Shown: positions 58,112 through 64,000 of the stretch, in pieces
How positions within the stretch are numbered: the stretch's first letter is position 1
Layout of the letters: every line of letters begins with the position of its first letter
Assembly: GCF_030296015.1 (NCBI RefSeq)
Contig: NZ_AP027368.1
Location: 2,170,001-2,234,000, forward strand
Direction of reading: 5' to 3'
DNA from: Ferrimonas sp. YFM
GTDB lineage: Bacteria > Pseudomonadota > Gammaproteobacteria > Enterobacterales > Shewanellaceae
Length of the DNA stretch: 64,000 nucleotides
Notes under the pieces: generated by a model
Database searches by the model: none
Told to the model about the DNA's origin: nothing
The model's input: only the letters and a program-made list of their open reading frames with translations
Position numbers and translations under genes: made by a program

Positions 58112-59209
58112 ATGTTTATGACCGTCAAGCAGCACCGACTGGCCAAAGAGGCGGTGGAAGCGAAGCTGCAACAGGAGATTCGGCAGAATCAGCAGCAGTT
58201 AGTTGATCTGGAAGCGCGCAACCGGCAGCTGGAAGAGGAGGTCGCCAGGCTCTCCCATCAGAGCAATCTGAGCCGCGATCTGATGGCCACTTACCTGAGC
58301 AGTGGAGAGATGCTGCAGCAGATCCGAACCGCGCTGGCCGACAATACCGGCAAGCTCAAAGAGGAGGAGGAGGAGCTGTCCGCCATCGATGCCACTTTCA
58401 GTGCCACCCGGGAAGCCATAGGCCGCTTGGACCAGCGCAGTCAGCGAGTGTTACTGGAGTCACAACGCAATGTGGACGCCGTCTCCCAACTAGAGCGCTC
58501 CACCTCGGGCATCAATACCCTGGTGTCCACCATTCAGGAGATCGCCGATCAGACCAACTTGCTGGCGTTGAATGCCGCCATCGAAGCCGCCCGGGCCGGT
58601 GAGGCGGGAAGGGGGTTTGCCGTGGTCGCCGATGAGGTCAGAAACCTGGCGGCCAAGGCGTCGGACGCCAGCGGCAAGATTGAGGAGCTGTTGCGGGAGG
58701 TGCTGGGCCAGAGCCGGCAGCTCAAAGAGAGCGCGGCGGTAAGCCAGGAGTGCATCGAAGAGGTGTCAGCTTCATCGACCCAGATTGGCAGCGTGGTGGA
58801 TGAGGTGATGAACCAGGCGGCCCATATGAAGCGGGTGATCGGTAATGTCTCTACCACCACCTTCCTGGATACGGTAAAGCTGGATCACGCCGTGTGGAAA
58901 CATGGCGTCTATGAGCAGGTGGTGAACGACCAGCTGGAGCAAACCCCCTGCAGCCATAAGAACTGCCGATTTGGCCTCTGGTATGCGGATGTGGGTCAGT
59001 AAAGCCGGTACCGTAACCTGGCTGCCTTCGACCGGGTGGACCTGCCTCACCAGAGGGTGCACCAAAGCGGTATCGACGCGGTTGAAAAGGCCAGGGCAGG
59101 GGATCACCAGGCCTATGTGTCGGCCCTGGCGCAGATGGAGTCGGCCAGCGTTGAAGTGGTCAGCGCCCTGGAGCAGATGGCCGCAGAGCTAACCACCAAA
59201 GAAGCATAA
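58112..59209 (+). pseudogene. Cytosolic chemoreceptor with zinc-binding CZB domain, broken by an in-frame TAA at 59000-59002
   Basis: A soluble receptor: N-terminal coiled coil (residues 5-60), chemotaxis signalling domain with [33 protein letters not shown] near 149-181, then a CZB domain. The CZB begins with [12 protein letters not shown] near 259-270 and [12 protein letters not shown] near 285-296, after which codon 297 is TAA. Reading on in the same frame restores the rest of a CZB domain (SRYRNLAAFDRVDLPHQRVHQSG to the stop at 59209), with the two further zinc-ligand histidines. So a single nonsense codon removes half the zinc site. The truncated 296-residue protein keeps the signalling tip and might still be made. 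Sequencing error or read-through are alternatives. Confidence 0.85.
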
Positions 59210-59211
59210 AG

Positions 59212-59237
59212 AAAGAGGACCCAGGGGGTCCTCTTTT
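59212..59237 (+). terminator. Rho-independent terminator after the CZB chemoreceptor
   Basis: AAAGAGGACCC / GGGTCCTCTTT, 11-bp stem with an AGG loop and a T tail. It starts 3 bp after the distal stop codon at 59209, not after the premature one, which supports 59209 as the original gene end. Confidence 0.9.
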
Positions 59238-59260
59238 CATCTATTTGCGAGACTCTGGTG

Positions 59261-59611
59261 TCAAGCCTCGTAGAGCTTGGCCAGCTCCATGGCGTCCAGC
59301 TCTGGTGCGTCGCCGTCCACGGGCCAATCGCAGCCAACCAGCACATTGTCTTCATTGAGATCGTTGAGCCAGAACTCAAAGAAGTCCTCTAGGGGGATAA
59401 AGCTCGCCTGGTACTGGGACCAATCATCCACACAGTGGGCTTTGGCGCCCTCTTCGGTAGACCACAGGGGCAGTACGTCGCTCTCTTCGAACTGGGAAGA
59501 GTCGCAGATAACCCACTCATCACCCAGGCTCAGGCCCCAAAATCCGCGATTTTCAAAGGTGGCGGCGACAAAGGCCTTAACGGATTCAGGGGTGGTGTTC
59601 ATCTTGATCAT
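59261..59611 (-). CDS. DUF2750-domain protein
   Basis: A 116-residue acidic cytosolic protein. The opening VKAFVAATFENRGFWGLSLGDEWVIC, W-S-T-E-E-G-A-K-A-H-C in the middle and a C-terminal DNVLVGCDWPVDGDAPE are the features of DUF2750, a small family of unknown function widespread in gammaproteobacteria. ATG 59611 follows AAGGAGAGAGT. It is 9 bp downstream of the hypothetical gene at 59621-60007, so the two are one transcript. Confidence 0.82.
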   Translation of the reverse strand: MIKMNTTPESVKAFVAATFENRGFWGLSLGDEWVICDSSQFEESDVLPLWSTEEGAKAHCVDDWSQYQASFIPLEDFFEFWLNDLNEDNVLVGCDWPVDGDAPELDAMELAKLYEA

Positions 59612-59620
59612 ACTCTCTCC

Positions 59621-60007
59621 TTAGCCTTCGAAGGGCTCATTGAGCTGACGTTTCAGTACTGGGTTGCGGCGGGCTGCCTTGATGTTCTTCAACATCAGCT
59701 TGATGCCGCGGGCCAGCACGCTCTCCAGGTGAGACGCGCGCTGCTCTTCGGAAATGTCGGCGTCCTGGGTCAGGCGCAGAGTCTCTGCGGTGGCACCGAG
59801 CAGGTTGTAGGTGACGGAAGCGTGCAGGCGTTCGAAGTTACCCAGGATGCTCTGGGCGCTGGCGGGCAGACGCTCGAAGTCGTGACGAAGGGGTTGCTCA
59901 ACCGCTTCGTAGATGGAGCGAAGGCCATCGTAGGCTTCGGTTTCCAGGTTGTAGAAATCGGCAATCTGCTGAAGTTCAGGCGCCAGATTTTGGGTATCGG
60001 TCATCAT
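59621..60007 (-). CDS. Small helical protein of unknown function
   Basis: A 128-residue, all-helical, soluble protein with no cysteine, signal peptide or membrane segment. Notable segments are IADFYNLETEAYDGLRSIYEAVEQPLR near 15-41 and a basic C-terminus KLMLKNIKAARRNPVLKRQLNEPFEG. Two ATG codons stand in tandem at the start. I do not recognise the family. It is the first gene of a pair with the DUF2750 gene and begins 74 bp from the viaA stop, so it could also be read from the ravA-viaA transcript. Confidence 0.7.
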   Translation of the reverse strand: MMTDTQNLAPELQQIADFYNLETEAYDGLRSIYEAVEQPLRHDFERLPASAQSILGNFERLHASVTYNLLGATAETLRLTQDADISEEQRASHLESVLARGIKLMLKNIKAARRNPVLKRQLNEPFEG

Positions 60008-60081
60008 CTATTCCTGTATGGGGCAAGCCCCTGAAAAATTTGCCGCTGATGGTACCAGAAAGCGAAATCAAATAGCAGGGT

Positions 60082-61569
60082 TCAGGCGGAGCCCTGAATC
60101 CCCTGAGACAGAATGGCCGCCTCGGCGGACAGTCTGGTGTCGGCGTCGGGATCTCTGAGCCTTTCACTGATGGCACCAGTTTCACCGTCGTAGTGCCACT
60201 GACAGTCGAACAGAGTCTGGTAGCGATCGTTGCCGACGATCTCGCCAATCACCACAGCATAGAAGCGATTGCCACGCTCCCTCATGCCGCACATGGCCAG
60301 TTCCTGCTCACTGGGAAGGTTGGCCATGACAAAGTCAGACAGGATCACCAGATCCGCCAGTCTGAAGGCCTGCTTCTCCATCAAGTCTAATGCTGAATTC
60401 AGGGCGGGCACCACGTCGGTGCCGCCATAGAAAGATTGTCCCAGGAAGCCCAGCAGGGCAGGGAGGGCATCGCCACTGGAGAGGTTCAGGGTAGCCACTT
60501 CGGTGGAAAAGTTGATCAGATAGCAGGGTCGCTGGGCCGACTGGGCGGTCAGCGCCAGGTAGAGGCTGACCGCCTTGGCCACCTGTTCTGGCGCGCCTTC
60601 CATGGACAGGCTGGTGTCCACGCAAAGGATCATGGGGCCGTTGTTCTCTTCGAAGCGCACCGCATGATGCTCCCACACCTCACAGGTGACGTACTCCCGC
60701 TCCCACCCCCGACGGTCGAAACAGGCGAGCTGAGACTCAAGGTAGCGCAGGTTAAACAGGGTATCGGCCATCTCTTCTCCCACCAGAGAGAGCTCGGAGG
60801 GCAGGGTCAGAGGGATGTCGCGGCCGCTGCGGATGCCGCTGATGGACTCCGGGGCCGGGGCGTTGTCCATCAGTATTGGCAGCTTACGTTTGACCTTGAT
60901 GGGCTCCAGCCGCTCGCCGAAGCTGGGCTGACGCATCTTGCCGATGCGGCGACACAGGTCCATCACTTGTGGGTTCTCCCCCAGGTAATCCGCCCAGCGT
61001 TTCAATTGCTCAATGTCGGTGTGGCCTTGTTGCACGGCGGAAAAATCCACCAGTCGGCCCGGATCCAGCCCAAGAGGCTCGAAGTGGCGGCTCAGTTCGC
61101 TGATCATCTTCAGCCAGGTCTTTAACTGCTCCAGCATATCCTGGCGAAATCCTGAGAGTCGCTGTATCTGCCAGCTGGCTTCCAGCCGCTCCAGTTGCTT
61201 GCGCCACTCCATCTGCATCAGCTTGCGGACCAGGGTGATGCCGTCTCGTCTGCCGGCGGCGGAGCTCAGCTGGTTCTGCCAGAAGCGGTGGTTGTCCGGC
61301 ACGCCCTCCTGATGCAACAGGGCCTGGAACTGCTGCCACTCCTCGAGCATCGCCTGGCGGTTGTCCCCCTGGTGACTGAGGGAGTGAGTCGCCGCATCGA
61401 GGTTTGCCCTGTGAATCCGATAGGGGTTTTCCTCTTCGAGGATCCGCTGAGCTCCCAGCTCCAGTTTGTCCAGAGTTTGTTGCAGCCTGGCGTTGAGTGT
61501 CGGCGAGGCACTCAAAACGTCGCCGTAGCTTTGATACAGCGACTCGGTCAGCTCGGTTTGCAGGGTCAC
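60082..61569 (-). CDS. viaA: VWA-domain protein ViaA, partner of RavA
   Basis: A 495-residue protein, similar to E. coli ViaA (483). The N-terminal two thirds are helical; the C-terminal von Willebrand A domain has the MIDAS motif DTSLS in GPMILCVDTSLSMEGAPEQVAK, FYGGTDVVPALNSAL and LVILSDFVMANLPS. It stimulates the RavA ATPase; in E. coli the pair helps assemble or insert cofactors in respiratory complexes. The start chosen is GTG 61569, with GGAG 5 bp upstream: its GTGA overlaps the stop of the frame-restored ravA. A longer frame opens at ATG 61599. Confidence 0.87.
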   Translation of the reverse strand: MTLQTELTESLYQSYGDVLSASPTLNARLQQTLDKLELGAQRILEEENPYRIHRANLDAATHSLSHQGDNRQAMLEEWQQFQALLHQEGVPDNHRFWQNQLSSAAGRRDGITLVRKLMQMEWRKQLERLEASWQIQRLSGFRQDMLEQLKTWLKMISELSRHFEPLGLDPGRLVDFSAVQQGHTDIEQLKRWADYLGENPQVMDLCRRIGKMRQPSFGERLEPIKVKRKLPILMDNAPAPESISGIRSGRDIPLTLPSELSLVGEEMADTLFNLRYLESQLACFDRRGWEREYVTCEVWEHHAVRFEENNGPMILCVDTSLSMEGAPEQVAKAVSLYLALTAQSAQRPCYLINFSTEVATLNLSSGDALPALLGFLGQSFYGGTDVVPALNSALDLMEKQAFRLADLVILSDFVMANLPSEQELAMCGMRERGNRFYAVVIGEIVGNDRYQTLFDCQWHYDGETGAISERLRDPDADTRLSAEAAILSQGIQGSA

Positions 61570-61657
61570 GCCTGCTCCAGGGCCAGAATCTGGCTGCATT
61601 TGAGCGCGTGCAGTTCCATATCCGCGATCTGGGCCAGCCGCCCCTCCATGGCGTTGT

Positions 61658-63163
61658 TCACTTGTGAAGCCGGGACGAAGGGGAGTCGCAGCAGCCCTGA
61701 TAGTGCGTCAGCTCCTGCTCGGCGCTGGCGCGGGACTGCTCCAGGCGCTGCAGCGCCTGAGCGACCTTGGCGGTCACCCTGTCCACCTCGGCACGATTGA
61801 TCTTGTCCCGCCGGTCCCCTCTGTGGTGACGGATGCCCGGTTTGAAGCTGTTGACCACCCAGGCGTTGGAGTCGAAATTGCCGTTGTCGTTGTAACGGAT
61901 GGACAGGGTGCCGTGCTCGTCAAACTGGCACTGCACCAGCTCCATCTCCTTGCCCAGGGTATCCATGGGGTGGAAGGGGCGGCGGGTATTCATCTGTTCC
62001 TGGTGCACGTAGAAGTCCAGATAGACAGGCTCCTTTCGGGACAGGCCATGCTCATAGGTGGCCATTGCCTTAACGTAGAAGAAGCGATTGCGATCCTTCT
62101 GACGCCGCTCCTCTTCGCCGCCAAAGAAGTACTGCTGAGGATAAAACTCCACGGTGTCGTAGACAGGCTCCTGATGGAACAACAGGGTCTGCAGCTGCTC
62201 ATGCCAGAGATCGATGTCCAGATAGAGTGACGCCAGGCCTTCTCCATCGGCGCAGGCCACCTCAAATACCGCTTGCTCCACCAGTTGATACACCTGCTCT
62301 CTGTGGTCTGGCTCTGACCACAGACAGTGGCGCAGCAGCAAGGCATCGCTGTGGTTGGTTTCGCTGCGGTCATTGAAGAAGGCGGAGGCTTTAAGCAGCA
62401 GAGCGGCGCGTTGCCAACGGCGGTCGGACACATAGAGGTGCAGAGAGTCTGAGCGCTCTTCTATTTGTCGCCTTAGGTGACGGATGACCGCCAAAGTGCC
62501 GGGACTCAAGGTGACCAGGGCGAGCTCCTTTTGCCAGCTTTGCCACTGGGACAGGGAGATGCGCCCTTTTACCTCCAGGGGGGCGCTCAGGGGAGGCTGC
62601 TGCAACAGGTGCTCAAAGTTATCCCAGCGGCGGGTGGGGCCCACATTCAGGCGGATAAGGAAGCGGTCGTAAAGGGCGTCCAGGCCCTGATCATCCTGAG
62701 GGATCTCATTGGACGCCGCCATCAGCGCCATCAGCGGCACAGGCAGAGAGTGTTCGCCATTTCGGAACAGGCGCTCGTTGATCAGGGTCAGCAGGGTATT
62801 CAGAATGGCGGGGCTGGATTTCCAAATCTCGTCGAGGAAGGCAAAGCGCGCAGTGGGGAGGTAGCCATCCACCTGGCGCAGATATCTGTCCTCTTTCAGC
62901 TCTTTAAGGGACACCGGGCCGAACACCTCGTCCGGGGTGCTGAACCGATTCATCAGACATTCAAAATAGTCCTCACCCTCGAAGGCCTGGGCGATTCGCC
63001 TGGCCATCAGGCTCTTGGCGGTGCCAGGGGGGCCGTAAAGGAAGCTGTTTTGTCCGGTCAGTGCGCCCAGCAGGGCCACGGCAAGGGTCTCTTCCCGCTC
63101 CTGCAGGCCAACCTGCAACTGATCGATAAGGGCTTGAATCTGGGATTGTCTGGCATTACCCAT
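61658..63163 (-). CDS. ravA: MoxR-family AAA+ ATPase RavA, 3' end frameshifted
   Basis: A 501-residue AAA+ ATPase. Walker A GPPGTAKS near 42-49, Walker B FLDEIWKSSPAILNTLLTLINERLFRNGEHS near 104-134, sensor and arginine finger near AASNEIPQDDQGLDALYDRFLIRL, then the RavA-specific VSDRRWQRAALLLKASAFFNDRS. ATG 63163 has GGAG 6 bp upstream and aligns with the E. coli start. The reading frame ends at 61658 with a short foreign tail, but at a GGGG run (61680-61683, plus strand) a one-base shift opens a frame that continues FVPASQVNNAM, like the E. coli C-terminus, to a stop at 61566 overlapping the viaA start. One base appears to be missing. Confidence 0.88.
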   Translation of the reverse strand: MGNARQSQIQALIDQLQVGLQEREETLAVALLGALTGQNSFLYGPPGTAKSLMARRIAQAFEGEDYFECLMNRFSTPDEVFGPVSLKELKEDRYLRQVDGYLPTARFAFLDEIWKSSPAILNTLLTLINERLFRNGEHSLPVPLMALMAASNEIPQDDQGLDALYDRFLIRLNVGPTRRWDNFEHLLQQPPLSAPLEVKGRISLSQWQSWQKELALVTLSPGTLAVIRHLRRQIEERSDSLHLYVSDRRWQRAALLLKASAFFNDRSETNHSDALLLRHCLWSEPDHREQVYQLVEQAVFEVACADGEGLASLYLDIDLWHEQLQTLLFHQEPVYDTVEFYPQQYFFGGEEERRQKDRNRFFYVKAMATYEHGLSRKEPVYLDFYVHQEQMNTRRPFHPMDTLGKEMELVQCQFDEHGTLSIRYNDNGNFDSNAWVVNSFKPGIRHHRGDRRDKINRAEVDRVTAKVAQALQRLEQSRASAEQELTHYQGCCDSPSSRLHK

Positions 63164-63345
63164 GGGGCTCTCCGCCTGGTCAACTCTTTTTACCATACTA
63201 CCTTCCACGGGCTTCGCCACTGAGTGTGGGGGCCCCAAGTTGTGAAAAGGGTCACCCTTAGCCTGACCTGGATTCAATTTTCTCCGAAGATGATGATTCT
63301 TTTCTGGACGGCTATGGATTAAGCTTCAGAAAAAGGGAGAGTTTT

Positions 63346-63750
63346 ATGGACTTTGACAAGCTGACCCTATTGGCCGGGGAGCGCAGTGCCACCCGAGGCC
63401 TGAACTATTTCAATGAGGGCCGGGTGGGCAGCCTGACCCTAAGCGGTGATCAGGTGGTGGCCCTGGTTGAGGGAAGAGAGCCGTACTCGGTGACCCTGAC
63501 CATCAATGACACCACCCTCGAGGGAGAGTGCTCCTGCCCGGCGTCGGATCACAGCGAGTTCTGCAAGCATTGCGTCGCCGTCGCCCTGGCGTGGGAGCAG
63601 GAGAGGCGTGCCCCCAGTTGGCTGGTCAATCACCTTAAGCGACAGAGGAAAGACCAACTCATTGACCACCTGGTCCGGCAGATCATGGCAGACGAGGTTT
63701 TGGCCAACAAATGGCAGCGGCGCGTCGAGTCTGCAAAGCTAAAGAAATAA
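63346..63750 (+). CDS. SWIM zinc-finger protein
   Basis: A 134-residue protein with a SWIM motif, C-x-C-x(n)-C-x-H: ECSCPASDHSEFCKHCVAVALAW near 61-83. The N-terminal half (RSATRGLNYFNEGRVGSLTLSGDQVVALVEG) is the usual lead-in of SWIM proteins, where residues before the zinc finger form a small beta sheet. SWIM domains bind DNA or protein; free-standing ones of this size often accompany SNF2 helicases, but none is adjacent. ATG 63346 has GGGAGAG at a normal distance. Confidence 0.87.
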   Translation: MDFDKLTLLAGERSATRGLNYFNEGRVGSLTLSGDQVVALVEGREPYSVTLTINDTTLEGECSCPASDHSEFCKHCVAVALAWEQERRAPSWLVNHLKRQRKDQLIDHLVRQIMADEVLANKWQRRVESAKLKK

Positions 63751-63819
63751 TTACATTCCCTTTTCAGTTTTTATTTAGATCGGTTTTAAATTGTCGCTGA
63801 GAGGCGCCTTTAGTAGTGT

Positions 63820-64000
63820 ATGAGCAGAATAATAAGAATGAAGGATGCTCAGTTGCCGAACTCCCACTTTTTTGGGTCGCGCTTCTCCCATGTGATCTCC
63901 ACAGTCCTCAGTGCTTTGGTTGGTCTGTCCATGCTGAGTGTCTCTCTCTGGGCCGGCGCCGAAGAGGCGGAATCTCTGCAGGCGCAGAAGATGGAAGCGG
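63820..64000 (+). CDS. N-terminus of a predicted secreted protein, cut by the window edge
   Basis: Sixty codons open to the right edge. A basic N-terminus is followed by a hydrophobic stretch (VISTVLSALVGLSMLSVSLWAG) and AEEAES, the look of a signal peptide cut after W-A-G-A or of a signal anchor. ATG 63820 and ATG 63838 are both possible; neither has a strong ribosome binding site. The remainder is outside the window, so no function can be given. Confidence 0.6.
   Translation, partial: MSRIIRMKDAQLPNSHFFGSRFSHVISTVLSALVGLSMLSVSLWAGAEEAESLQAQKMEA

Overview
The window looks like a chromosomal segment of a marine gammaproteobacterium close to Ferrimonas or Shewanella. The evidence is the moderately high GC, an E. 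coli-type PssA, AspC, TorR, TorS and RavA/ViaA, and a DmsEFAB extracellular DMSO reductase of the Shewanella kind. I favour Ferrimonas, as inference from remembered family similarity only. There is no phage, insertion sequence or CRISPR array.

Layout. 1-9.3 kb: a leftward six-gene acyl-CoA catabolic operon (two SDRs, biotin-dependent acyl-CoA carboxylase alpha and beta, two acyl-CoA dehydrogenases). It resembles the Pseudomonas atu citronellol/geranyl pathway, with a divergent TetR regulator and a separate FadE-like dehydrogenase. 9.4-14 kb: a degenerate GGDEF protein, a YnhF-like micro-protein, pssA and aspC. 14-32.6 kb: an exopolysaccharide locus whose genes match Vibrio fischeri syp in kind and order (J K L M N O P Q-R, then A B C D G), flanked by two outward-facing glycosyltransferases and a stand-alone Hpt protein. 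Five sigma-54 (-24/-12) promoter candidates and LuxO-type boxes (TTGCAnnnTGCAA) tie the locus to its own SypG/LuxO-like activator.

32.6-35.6 kb: YvcK, tRNA-Cys followed by three decayed tandem copies of itself, a tiny membrane peptide, and a ToxR-like membrane regulator with a partner protein. 36-49 kb is an anaerobic respiration island: a split-Soret-type cytochrome and a lipoprotein behind a perfect CRP site; a TorR-TorT-TorS sensing system; and the leftward dmsE-dmsF-dmsA-dmsB-(terminator)-dmsG operon. An exact E. coli tor box, plus further copies, lies upstream of dmsE. This suggests that the TMAO/DMSO sensor drives an outer-membrane DMSO reductase.

49-64 kb is mixed housekeeping and accessory sequence: an acetyltransferase, an AraC/LysE pair, a DUF4785-like lipoprotein with a lipase-like hydrolase, a phosphoethanolamine transferase, two chemoreceptors (one broken by an in-frame TAA inside its zinc-binding CZB domain), DUF2750 and a small unknown protein, viaA and ravA (ravA with an apparent 3' frameshift), a SWIM zinc-finger protein, and the start of a secreted protein cut by the window edge. 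All assignments come from reading the sequence and remembered family motifs; no database search was run.
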